A stretch of 64,000 nt of DNA, taken from Halocaridina rubra. Its lineage: Eukaryota > Arthropoda > Malacostraca > Decapoda > Atyidae. The notes under the pieces are model-generated. The model did not search any database and was not told the DNA's origin. It worked only from the letters and a program-made list of their open reading frames with translations. Location of the stretch: assembly GCA_037179515.1 (NCBI GenBank), contig JAXCGZ010015128.1, positions 120,001 through 184,000 of the forward strand, given 5' to 3'. Below, one piece after another: positions 23,561 to 34,426 of this stretch. Position numbers and translations under genes: made by a program. How positions within the stretch are numbered: position 1 is the first letter of the stretch; every line of letters begins with the position of its first letter.

Positions 23561-24235
23561 TTCTCAAACTGAAGACCTGATATTATATTTTGCTGGTATC
23601 ATAATTTTTTACAGTACCTGTATAAAGTTTTTTCTTAAACTTGCTGTGCTTAATGTTGTGGTTGAGACAAGTCTTTCACAATGTCTATTCAGCTGTCCCT
23701 TGTTATGTGAATCAAGCTGATTACAATATCTTGAGTATTTTAGAGCTTCCTAGTAATTAAAAGTATCTGATACATCACCCATTAGGTATTTCTCTGATGA
23801 AGAGTTTTTTTTTATATAAACTAGTATCTATCATTATAATATATAATATATGTTTTTTATGGTTGTTTTTTCTGCCGTCTTGTAGATGAAAATGGACTCT
23901 TAAAAAATGGTCACAGTATTCAATACTGTGTTTTGTCGTTGTTTTATACCTAACAGGGTTATATATCTCATTCACTCTGTTGTGTATATATAACGCAAGT
24001 AGTCATTCTGTTTGGTTCTCTTTAGTCTTTATGCATTGTATATATGTCGTTTTTGTGTGAATTGTTTTATGTTACTATGGTTTATTTGATAATTCAAACA
24101 ATTAAAAACACTACCTAAGTTAAATTATTCTTGATATCGTTGGACTTTTCATTGGCCTGAAAAATTATTTATATTTATTCACAGCAATGTAGTATATGTA
24201 GACTGCAGGTGTCATCATATTTCTTCCCTTTGCAG

Positions 24236-24407
24236 GTATCTGGGTACCTTAATCTCATAGCCAATGGCATCGATAACTTTACTCATGGGCTTGCAGTAGC
24301 AGGGTCATTCATGGTTTCCTATAAGACGGGCCTACTCACCACAGGTGCTATACTTATTCATGAGGTCCCTCATGAAATTGGTGACTTTGCCATTTTACTG
24401 AAGTCCG
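24236..24407 (+). CDS. Slc39a13: Zinc transporter ZIP13, core zinc-site exon (TM4-TM5)
   Basis: Acceptor CCCTTTGCAG ends at 24235; donor CCG|GTAAGA follows 24407. Residues: [18 protein letters not shown], then [17 protein letters not shown] and [26 protein letters not shown] in TM4 and HEVPHE in TM5 are the paired metal-binding motifs of the ZIP transport site; the sequence is nearly collinear with vertebrate ZIP13. Phase 0 entry, phase 1 exit. Confidence 0.96.
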
Positions 24408-25067
24408 GTAAGAATGTTTAAAAAGGTTTGATTTTTTAGGCTTTTCCTCTGTATTTTGTAAATAGAAATAAAACTGCTCCCAGATATTCCAGGTGATCTA
24501 CTAGTTTATTGAAATAGTGTTGTTGTGTTCTAAATGAATGAACATATCTCGAAAATGATACCATCTGAAAGAGATGTTGATATCCCTCAAAGTTACTGTT
24601 ACCATTATTAATTTTAATTTTTGATGCTATTATTTATAAGAAACTTTTTTATAACACTCTCAGTGGTATAAGCTCTTCGTGAACCTTGGAGCGGCTCTTT
24701 TGTATTGAGAATATGCACTTGAAGAAGTTACTTTATAAAAGAATGTAATATTTGTTAAGTAACTTTAAAAAAGTTGAGATTAAGCATAAAAATTTATTCA
24801 ATGTCTTTAGCCTAATGCTAAATTTGAGCGTCCAATAAGCACTTTTTATATTGCGGGATGTACAGAGTATAAGTAACATTAAAATCAGGTGAATATTTAA
24901 TTTTATTATGGACTTGTATAAAATGAAAGATTTTACACAATTTAGCTCTTTTTCTGAAATAGAAGATTTGACTACGTTTTGTTCCCAGGGGTAGATAAAT
25001 TTCTTCCTGGTGAAAAACAAAGAAAGTTTTGATATTTATGTGATGTGGTGCAAGCATATTGTGACAC

Positions 25068-25098
25068 TACCCTGGGATCGTCCATGTTCCCCAGGGTA
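25068..25098. other. perfect 9-bp hairpin in ZIP13 intron
   Basis: TACCCTGGG (25068-25076) pairs with CCCAGGGTA (25090-25098) around a 13-base loop, inside a locally GC-richer patch of intron. It may be part of an old repeat; no function is claimed. Confidence 0.5.
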
Positions 25099-25489
25099 TC
25101 GTAAAAGTCGATTAAGTGGGGCCAAAATAGAGGGCTGTTAATCTCCTCCTATGTGTTTTCCTCCTGAAAAGAGTAATAGTTTTTTATTTGACTCTGCCGC
25201 ACCTAATGTAAGGAGGATTATGGGTTTTGTATATAAATTGTATATAGACCTAGAGATGAAGGAAATAGAATATTTCCCTTGTAGCAGTAGGTGAGCAGAT
25301 GGCTTTATGTAATTCCCTCCACGAATTTAGTTTAAATTAGGCAGGCAGGTTTGGCTAAGAAAGCTAATTTTTTTTGAACCCCTTTGTGTATAGTGGGAAA
25401 GGTTACAATTTTTAAAACTTAAAATCAATCTTTTCACTTTGCATATAGCTCCTCTGTTCATTTCCTAAATCATGAGTTATCATATCTTT

Positions 25490-25671
25490 TGGCTTCTCGT
25501 CAGGGATCACCAGTTTCCATAGCACTCTGTCCCCTGTATCCTCCTCTGTCACACCACACCCCTCATATCCTGCCTCACCACATCCATAAAATCTTCTTTG
25601 GCCTACCTCTCCCCCTCCTGTCTGGCAGCTCCCTCCTTAGCAGCCTGCTCCCAACATCTTCCTTACTCATG

Positions 25672-25672
<1 letters not shown>
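25490..25672 (-). mobile_element. RTE-like C-terminal fragment (minus strand)
   Basis: A C/T-rich plus-strand block in intron 24408-25939. Read on the minus strand it resembles the terminal R-x-RPKKRFMDVV block of RTE-type polyproteins, with an internal frame problem, and it abuts an (ATT)n. Heavily truncated. Confidence 0.55.

Positions 25673-25673
<1 letters not shown>

Positions 25674-25716
<43 letters not shown>
25674..25716. repeat. (ATT)n microsatellite
   Basis: Perfect trinucleotide run adjoining the RTE-like fragment. Confidence 0.97.
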
Positions 25717-25939
25717 TGCTTGGATGATGCGTGTTAAAATAATACCAATGTATGTGATACTTGTCTTTTTAGAAGAGAGTCTGACAATTCTTTTCTTCTT
25801 GAAAATAGATTGGCTGCAAAAATGCTGAAAGATGCATCTTTTAGTCCTGATTACCCTTCTGGAGTCTTAAGAATATAAAAAGTCATAATTGGTGCGTTTG
25901 ACATTTTGTTTTTTCTAATTAATTGGAGTAATCCTTCAG

Positions 25940-26041
25940 GATTCAATCGTTGGGAAGCAACGCAGGCACAGTTGTACACAGCAGGCGTTGGCCTTTTAGG
26001 TGCATTGTTCACCCTTTTCATTGGTACTTCTGATATTCTTG
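25940..26041 (+). CDS. Slc39a13: Zinc transporter ZIP13, TM6 exon
   Basis: Acceptor ATCCTTCAG ends at 25939; donor CTTG|GTAAGT follows 26041. It encodes GFNRWEATQAQLYTAGVG and LLGALFTLFIGTSDIL, matching the FDRW...Q-x-LSTALGGLLGA region of vertebrate ZIP13. Enters completing a Gly codon, exits phase 1. Confidence 0.94.
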
Positions 26042-26413
26042 GTAAGTAGTCATTTATATTTTTAAATCTTTTTTGTGTTGTGATAAATGTCCCTTAGTTA
26101 TCAGCATGATAGCATTCCACATGAGATATGAATTTAAAGAATTCTTTTGTCATTCACATAACAATGCCATTAATGCATATTCATAGCCACTCTGAAAAAA
26201 GCAGTATACAAATATTAAGTTAAGTTCCTTTTTACTGCTATTGGAGTCTTCTATTAATCTTTTTTTTTTATTTCTGTGTGTGTTTCACATCTTCCTAAAA
26301 GAAATTATTGTAGCATCATCTTGGTGTCAAAGTGGAATACACTGAATTTGATACTCACTTCATAGCTATGATCACTCACAATCCTGACTGTCAATTTCTG
26401 TGTCACTTTTCAG

Positions 26414-26586
26414 GTGGTATCCAGGTCTACATCTTGCCATTTACTGCAGGTGGCTTTCTTAATATTGCACTTGTTACTGTGTTACCAGAGCTGCTGCAAG
26501 AAGAGCGGCCCGCACAGTCTTGCGCACAGCTTCTTTGTCTTTTGTGCGGCACATTTACTATGGCTGCAGTTGCAGTGACCTCTTAA
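26414..26586 (+). CDS. Slc39a13: Zinc transporter ZIP13, last coding exon (TM7-TM8, stop)
   Basis: Acceptor CACTTTTCAG ends at 26413; stop TAA at 26584-26586. It encodes VYILPFTAGGFLNIALV, VLPELLQEERP and a final hydrophobic helix CLLCGTFTMAAVAVTS. The TAGGFLYIALV-like TM7 and P-D/E-LLEEE motif are strongly ZIP13-like. The five exons give about 235 residues of the roughly 360 expected, so about a third, at the N terminus, is outside or unrecognised. Confidence 0.95.
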
Positions 26587-27829
26587 GGTAGTGCCTGCTT
26601 AAATCTCTTGCCTGAGCTGTGATCCTTAGGTGTAATTGTATCTCTATAGCATCTACTTATTTTAACCTTAAGAATACTATGGGAGATTTTATATTATACT
26701 CTATTTAACTGGTATTCTTAGTGTAGAATATATGAAAGAGGTTTCAAAGCTGCATTTTTAGAAGTTGCAGTCTGTGTGTATATACTGTATATCAACATCG
26801 AGGATGTACACTTAGTCTTGAATGGTGCTGAAATTGGTTCACTTATTTATCAAAATTACATGTGTTTTCCAAACTTGTCTCGTTTTGAAAATACACTATT
26901 GCCTTCATAGTTAAATCAAGCGTTTTTCTAATTCTGGCCATTTAATTTAAGTAAATGTTTTTCATTTCCACATTGTTTCTGATTTACTTAAAAATTCTGA
27001 TTGAATTGATGCTTTAAACATATATGTCATACTGTATTGGATTAAGAATGCTAGTCTTTATTCGATTATATGTTATAACTCAAACTATGTAACCTTAAAT
27101 ATTCAATTTTACTTAAATTTTATAATGCTCAAGGTCTTAACAGTTAGTGACGAACTACTTATAGTAGAGTATTGTTTTTAGTTATACTTTTTATGCTATC
27201 AGGATGCATTTGTTTCTTTCTATATACATTATTCTCTCTGATTAGGTTGTTTTTCTATATTAGCCTTGTTTGTATGAGCTCCTTTGGAAACCTCTTTCTC
27301 CTTGACGAGAAATATTAAAGGTGTGGTGTGGTATCAGTCAAATTAATATCTGGGTCAGCATCATATACTCCACAGTGCTTTCAAAGAAGTCATTGTCATT
27401 ATCTACTTAATTTACATCTGTAGTTTCCTTTCATGGTATGTAAAAGTGTTAGAGAATGTATTGCAGCACTTTAAGCTCATCCTCCGAAATCACTTTGTGT
27501 GATTTTATATGCTGTGTATTAATATGTTAGTCCAAGGCAGATTAGTTGAAAGTTACTTGTAATAAATTGAAAAAATTTCAGATTAAAATTTATGAAAGGA
27601 ATATATGCCTTAAAATTTTTTTCTGAATTATTTTAGATTATTGTGAACATTTCTTGAAGAATACATCGTATTTTTATCAGAGTATTTTTTAGTGCAAATT
27701 GTATTTTTTTTTTTCTTCATGATATCACTTGCAGAAATCAGCAGGATATGCATAACCAAAACTAAACATCTTCGGCAATCCTACCATACCTTTCCTATGT
27801 TTTCAGTAAGTTTACCTCGTGGAACTATT
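26587..27829 (+). other. probable ZIP13 3' UTR and flank
   Basis: AT-rich sequence directly after the ZIP13 stop, without recognisable coding or repeat content up to the LINE at about 27830. Several AATAAA-like signals occur (for example at about 27561), so the poly(A) site cannot be chosen by eye. Confidence 0.5.
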
Positions 27830-27885
27830 GCAGGAGGAAGAAATTAAAAACCCTCTGGAACCTTCCTTCTATTATCATAGGCTGC

Positions 27886-30467
27886 GTGTACCGCCACCCC
27901 AAAGCCCCGGTAACCTCTTTTAGCTATATTTTGGACGTTTTTAAGGAGATAATTTTAAAAAACAAACCAGTTTTTATATATGGCGATTTTAATGATGATC
28001 AACTAAAAAGAGAAAATAAAATGAGTAGACTTATTAAGAATTTAAATCTAGAACAGATTATAAATAAACCAACTAGAATCACTCCCACTTCAGTTTCCCA
28101 AATCGATCTAGTAATAACAAACTCCAAACATATGATAACTAAGTGTGACGTAATGCCAAGCCCTATAGCAGACCACGAGGAAATTGTAACGTCCCTAAAT
28201 ATTCGCAAACCAAAGAGACAACCAATCTTTAAAACATTCAGATGCTTAAGAAATTATTCACAAGAATTACTTTGTAGTTTACTTATGAATGAAGTACATA
28301 AATTAAATGAAATTCTATATACCGATAATATAAATATACAAGTAAGAATTTTAACCAGTGTCTTATCATCATGTATAGATCGATGTGCACCACTCGTGAC
28401 AAGAGAAATATTTCGTCCCCCCGCTCCTTGGATAACAGATGACATAAAAAACATTATGAAAGAAAGAGACAAACTACAAAATGAAGTAAAACTACAAAGA
28501 GATAATATCCCTTTAAGAGAAAAGTTTACAGAGCATAAGAAACAAGTAAAATCATTATTAAGTAACAGTAAGAAACAGTATTACAAAAATGAATTTCAAA
28601 ACGCTAAAGGCAATATCTCTGATACATGGAAAATTGCTAAAACCATGCTTTCCAATAACTGTAATAAAAGTAGTAACATATCAATTATACCCGATGAGGT
28701 AGATGTAAGTGCTAAAGCAGAAGAGTTCAATAATTTTTTCGCTGAAGTGGGGAAAAAAACCTTTGAAAAAACAAAAAAAGAAATAATAAATGAAATCAAT
28801 AATAGTAATGGTGGTAATAATAATGATGATGGTAGTAGTAATAATAATAGAAATGTTGATAATGGTGTAAATAATAATGATGGTGGTAGTAATGGTAATG
28901 ATAATAGTGATGATGGTAGTAATAATAATAATAATGTTAATCTTGAAGAACATAGTGCATTCAATAGAAGTAATGATGTCTTTAACCCTACTACAGTAGA
29001 TTGTAATACAGTAATCTTAGTAATAAAAAATCTGAAAGACTCTAATGCATATGGATCAGATGGAATTTGTTTTCGTTTTATTAGAGATTCATTATTTGTA
29101 ATAGCATATTATCTGACGGTAATAATCAATACTTCCATAGTTACCAACTATAGACCAATCTCTTTACTACCAATTTTATCAAAGATACTTGAAAAGATTG
29201 TTGCAAATCAGTTAAGTGAGTTTCTTGAAAAAAATAAACTTATTGCAAAAAGTCAACACGGTTTCAGGCCAAAATTATCAACTGAAACTGCCTTATTGAA
29301 AATATCAGATGAAATATACAAAAATATAGATAATAAGAAAATATCATTGCTACTACTACTCGATCTTTCTAAAGCTTTTGATAGTGTACACCATACCATC
29401 TTATTAGAAAAATGCAAAAAAATGAACATTGACCCAAGCTGGTTCGAGAACTATTTAAAAACCGCTACCAGTCAGTCAGAATAAAAGATGTAGTTTCAAG
29501 TCCCAAGAAGGTATTGTTTGGGGTCCCTCAGGGATCGATCCTAGGACCTATACTTTTTCTAATATATGTAAACGATCTAGTAAAATATTTACCTAACTGT
29601 TATGTCATTCAATATGCTGACGATACTCAAATCTTAATTGAAGGAGAAATTAATGATTTAGAAAATATTATTCTTAGAGCAGAAGAAATCTTGTATATGG
29701 CTAAACGTTACTTTCTAAAAAATGGTCTGTTACTTAATGAAACTAAAACCCAATCTATTCTTATCGGATCCAGACAATTATTATCAGAATTTGATGACAA
29801 TCTTCATATAAATTTTAACGGTAATATCATTAAGCCAATGAACTCGGTAAAGAACCTAGGTGTCTATTTTGACCGTTACATGAATTTTGAAATGCATATA
29901 GATGAAATTTATAAAAAAGTAATGGGTACTCTAATATATCTAAATAGGGTAAAAGACTCATTTGAAACATCAACTCGTATAATAATTGTCCAGTCCTTAG
30001 CTATGAGTTTAATTAATTACTGTCTCAAAGTTTGGGGATGTACAAATAAGACTCAATTACAAAGAATACAAAAGTTACAAAACTTTGCAGCACGAGTGGC
30101 TGTTGGCAATGTAAGAAAATACGAGCACATCTCTCCTGTTTTAAAAGATCTAGAATGGATAAAGATTAGAGATAAATATGTTTTTGATATATGTACCTTT
30201 GTTTTTAATATACTAAGAAACAATCTTCCTGATTGCTTGTATAATTTTTCTACAGTAAGCTCAGTTACCGGGTTAACTACCCGTCAAGGGGAAGATTTAT
30301 TAGTACGAAGGTCTAAAACTGATATTGGCTCAAGAGATATAAACATTCGTGGACCTCATTTATATAATCAGCTTCCCAGAGAACTAAAAAATGCTGGTTC
30401 AGTGTATACTTTTAAATATAATCTTAAGAAGTTACTCTTAAAGGAAGATTTTACTTGTAAATTTTAA
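27886..30467 (+). pseudogene. L2-like LINE endonuclease/RT gene, frameshifted and internally deleted
   Basis: Two open parts, 27886-29484 and 29514-30467. Part one: endonuclease end with IYGDFNDDQL and ADHEEIV (His present), a linker, then NYRPISLLPILSK, QHGFRPKLSTETA and LLLDLSKAFDSVHH (motif A). Part two: GVPQGSILGPILF, QYADDTQI and a C-terminal region ending GPHLYNQLPRELKN. The parts are separated by loss of one A in the run at about 29457-29461. About 25 residues normally between motif 0 and NYRPIS appear deleted in frame at about 29142 (INTSIVT directly joined to NYRPIS). A Asn/Gly/Asp/Ser-rich insert at 28797-28942 is described separately. Confidence 0.85.
28797..28942 (+). repeat. in-frame trinucleotide expansion inside the LINE gene
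   Basis: Impure (AAT)/(GGT)/(GAT) triplets encode an Asn/Gly/Asp/Ser tract of about 48 residues between the endonuclease and RT domains without breaking the frame. Related LINEs have only a linker here. Confidence 0.8.
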
Positions 30468-30605
30468 TAGTACACTCATCTTTATGATTTGTTTGTTTTA
30501 GTATGTCTATATCGTACACCACAGATGTCTATCTGGAATATATATGCATCTTATTTGAATACCCAATGTACTTTGGAAATAAAGATTTATTATTGTCCCT
30601 TTTAG

Positions 30606-33600
30606 GCTCTTACTTTGACATAAAAGGTGTATGAGGGTAGATTTTTCATTCTAAGCCCATGTACCATGGGTGTTTCAGTGTATATCCTTTACCTGTTACT
30701 ATATGGTAATACTCATATCTCTTTTCTATGCACTTTAGTATACATGTATTCATAATTCTTGTGGTACTGACTGAAAAGTGGAGACTGGTACATGACTTAT
30801 GAAGTAAAGTCTAAAATTCAAGTGCTCTTCAATATATGTAATCAGACACAGAAAGTGTGGTAGTTTGAATATTACAGTGTAAAATGTTGAGGAGAAGGCT
30901 ATATTTTTTATTAATTTGAAGTTAAGTTATATTAAACCATAATTTTGGAATATAGAATCACCAAAGCATAGTGTAAGGGTTCTTTCTTTTTGCTTTTAAC
31001 ACAAAAATAATTATAAATCAGATTTTTAAATCTTGTGTAGATGAATGCCAATACTAGATGTGACTAGTTTAATTGTATTGTGTGTATGATAAAAGTTTTG
31101 GTTCATTAAGAATCTATGTAGAAACCAATTTTCATCCCTGATTTTTTTTATTGCAAAATGTTCACGGAGGAAAAGAATCTGCATGCTAAGAAGGCATCGT
31201 TCTCACTTTCGTTCAGGTATATGTATGTTTCATAAGTATCCAGAAATAAGTTTTGAGTTTCATTTTAGTACAATTTTGGGTGTGTAAGTTATTTTGTGTT
31301 ACTTTTTTTTATTTATATTTGCAGAAATGCCCTGAAAAGTTGAACTGGTTATATTTTCATTTTTTACAATATTTATATATCGAATGGGGGGAACTACTTT
31401 AACGGAGTGATTAGATCACTTGACTCAGGAAGTGACTAACCCGTGTTCAACACCACATTGGGGCATTAGGAAGGGCATCCAGCCCCAACTTGTTTGTGTC
31501 CATCCCCGTTCAAAAGGAGATTAATAGTGACAAAAGAAAAAAATAAAATATATCAGAATTGCCCCGCCTTCTGTTTGGAATTATTGTTAAGGATAACTAA
31601 GTTTTGTATAGCACAAGTTCATTAATTTAAAAATTTTATTTCAGCATTCACTTGCCTACAAGCTGAAAGTTATTACAGAAATAATGTGAATATATGGAAT
31701 TTATTATAAATATAGATGTATAAATCTTCTATTAACATACTGAGAAGTACCCATGATATTACACTATTGTAGCATATTTGTGAAGTACCCTATCGTCTAA
31801 TTTTTGGTTAAATGTTTTGATATATATTTTAGTTTCCGATTGATTTCTTTTTTGATAAGAAGTTTAAAATGATCTAACGTTCATATTGGTTAACCAGGAA
31901 TTCAGAATTTAGATGCAAATTTCTACTTCTTGGTGTTGGGGCATTATTCTGCACCTTGCTGAGGTACCTTTTTTGTTCTTTGTGTATAAGACTGCAGTAG
32001 TATTTTTTTTTTCAGGAGCCTACCTAATTGTACTTTAAATCATAACTTAAATGTATTTTTTACTGAGTACCACTTTCGGTTAACTTTTTTTAGTCTATTT
32101 GTAATGCCTTAGTTTTTCATAGTTTTATTTTATGAAGCTGATTTTGAAATGTTCCAGGATTGTGGACTTTTGTTTTTAATACGAGATGATAAAAGAAAAT
32201 TACCTGTAGTTTGTTTACCTAGTTATATGTTAAATACTAATGTTTTTGGTGATTGGTGTTATGAGCTGCATTAGCTTATAAGTGACAACCATCAATATCA
32301 TATGCTTTTATAAGTGATATTACATATGCAAAGTAAATGGTTCATGCATAGATAGGGCAAGTCTTATTATGGCATGCTGAATTTTTTGTTTGACAAATAC
32401 CATTTTTGATGACCAGTGGCATAGTGAGTGAAACCTTTAAACAAGATTTCATTCTTAAATCATATGAGTTATATAGAACCAAGACTATTTATTCCTGAAG
32501 ACAGATTCTTCTGACAAGAAGTAGTTGTATGGGATACATATCACTTCTTAAGTGCAGCTCTCGATGACGTTGAAATTTTTTAACTTATATGTATGGTATG
32601 TGAGATATTCATACGCAAGTTGTCAGTTCCTCAGTACTTATTTAGGTGAGAAAATAACCGAGGTTTATACTATATAGAGTATTGCAGGTAGTGTAAGGTT
32701 TATTATTAACTAGAAAGTTACCTCTCTTCGTGGTATGTCTTCGTGGAATAGACCATCACAATAGTTTGGTATTTTTGTTAGGGTATGATTTCAATGAATA
32801 TAATTCAAATACATTGCTGTGAAGTGAGATGATTTAACTTTCTGAAATTACATTGAAGCCTGTGAGAATTGCTTAAAATTGTAATATCATTGGTATCTAC
32901 AGTATAATCTGATGTCTTCCATAATCAGGGAGGGTGTTGAATTTGTTCCCTCAGCAATTTATACAGAGAAATCGTATATTCAGCTTGTGGTTTTAGGTTC
33001 TACATTGGTTCACATAATTGAGAGCTCCTGAACAATTTTATTTACATGTTTTGGAGTCGTAATTGATAACTATGAAATATAACATACATGTCTTCGTTGT
33101 TTAGGTGTTATATTGTTTTGGTTCTCACCTAGCTGTTACCTATTGTATCGTAATATCCAAGAATATATTTAATTTTTTAGTTGGTACCCATAGCCTGATA
33201 TGTAATATTAGTGAAATAATATAAGAAAAAATGCTGCATTGCATAATACACCCTGAATGTGTTACTCAGGCTTCAGATGTAGTACTTATATTGTATAGAA
33301 TAGATTTGATAATATAATTAAATCTCCTCTATTTTCAATATTAGTTGAACTATTCAGTTATCTGTAGTTTATCTTTTTATGCAGTATTACAGGTAATTTG
33401 CTAATGTGACCAGTGGCAGTGTTTTATTTATACTTACCTTTGTGGATACAAACAAGATAGAGGGAAAAAACAAAGAATAAAATAAAATACAGTGCAGTAT
33501 ATTATTATAGGAAAGAATTGAAGAGTTGCATATATGATGTGTATTACGTAAATTTACTACATACTGGTTGGAATGTGAAGTCAAACCTAAGAAGTGAAAC

Positions 33601-34360
33601 AGTCATATATACAACAGGAAGTGGCTGTTGACTGTGAGAAGCTTAGGTGGCTGATTTCATTATTGGGTGAATATCTTAAAGATTGTCCAAAATTAAACTT
33701 AACATTGTTAATGAGTAGCTATATGCATTGAGAAGAAGTATTCTTGCTATTTTTTTGTTTTACATTTAGTAACTACACATTATATTTCATATATTGTTTT
33801 CTTAATTCCTTGATAGTAGATGTAAAGTTGTCTATATTAGCTGATGAAAATATGAAGGGAATTGGTATTATTGAAGATCTTTTAAGTGGTTTCATTTATT
33901 TCTTTGTTGTCTTTTCTGTTGTGGTGATGTAAATGTATATTCAAATTTCTTACCTTCTATTTTGAACAATGTCATATTGCAGTAATGTAAATATCTTTTT
34001 TATAGAAAATATATTCTCTTTAATTACATGTTGCTTATTTATTACCCTCATATTGGCATTATACTTTTGACGATCTTTGTGGTTTTCTATTACGAATGTG
34101 TTGTATGAAATACAGTATGATAAATTCGTTCAATTAGTTTGTCGGCATTTCCAGTATGTCTATAATGGAAATATCTGGTGATCCTTTCTTCCTCTAAATT
34201 TTACTTACCACTACGCTACTGAAGGAGACGAGAGTGGGCAGGGTGAGTTTAAGTACTGCTATCCAAGTTCATTTGCTACAGTTTTGTCCACCCTGCTGAA
34301 TTCAGCAGGATAAGGATCTCATTTTCCATTCTTGTAACATGAAAAGTCCAAAAATCTATC

Positions 34361-34362
<2 letters not shown>
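30606..34362. other. long AT-rich stretch without recognised genes
   Basis: No coding frame with a recognisable domain on either strand. The only structured item I see is a tRNA-related SINE at 31385-31545. Short frames at 33387-33584 and 33744-33932 are low-complexity hydrophobic and not supported. Confidence 0.5.
31385..31545 (+). mobile_element. tRNA-related SINE copy
   Basis: A GC-richer island: TGATTAGATCACTTGACTC (A-box-like), GTGTTCAACACC (B-box-like), then TTAGGAAGGGCATCCAGCC and TTGTGTCCATCCCCG. The second half aligns with the reverse complement of 39020-39105, supporting a repeat family. Confidence 0.55.

Positions 34363-34421
<59 letters not shown>
34363..34421. repeat. (TA)n microsatellite
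   Basis: Perfect TA dinucleotide. Confidence 0.97.

Positions 34422-34426
<5 letters not shown>

Larger units (their letters stand above)
27830..30605 (+). mobile_element. L2-like LINE, 5'-truncated
   Basis: A second LINE type, downstream of ZIP13. It starts inside the endonuclease (GCVYRHP), contains the RT, and ends after a short 3' UTR in GGAAATAAAGATTTATTATT. QYADDTQI as the catalytic box and the overall order suggest the L2/Crack/Daphne group rather than the FADD-type LINE at 7-18 kb; the clade call is inference. AT-biased codon use (frequent AAT, ATA, AAA) also sets it apart from the other LINEs. Confidence 0.85.

Noticed and set aside
23775..23975. 66-codon minus-strand frame in a ZIP13 intron
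   Set aside because: No clear motif. It may belong to the same LINE relic as 23330-23560, but I could not support it.
28596..28964. Leu/Ile-rich minus-strand frames that look membrane-like
   Set aside because: Antisense of the Asn/Asp-coding trinucleotide expansion in the L2-like LINE.
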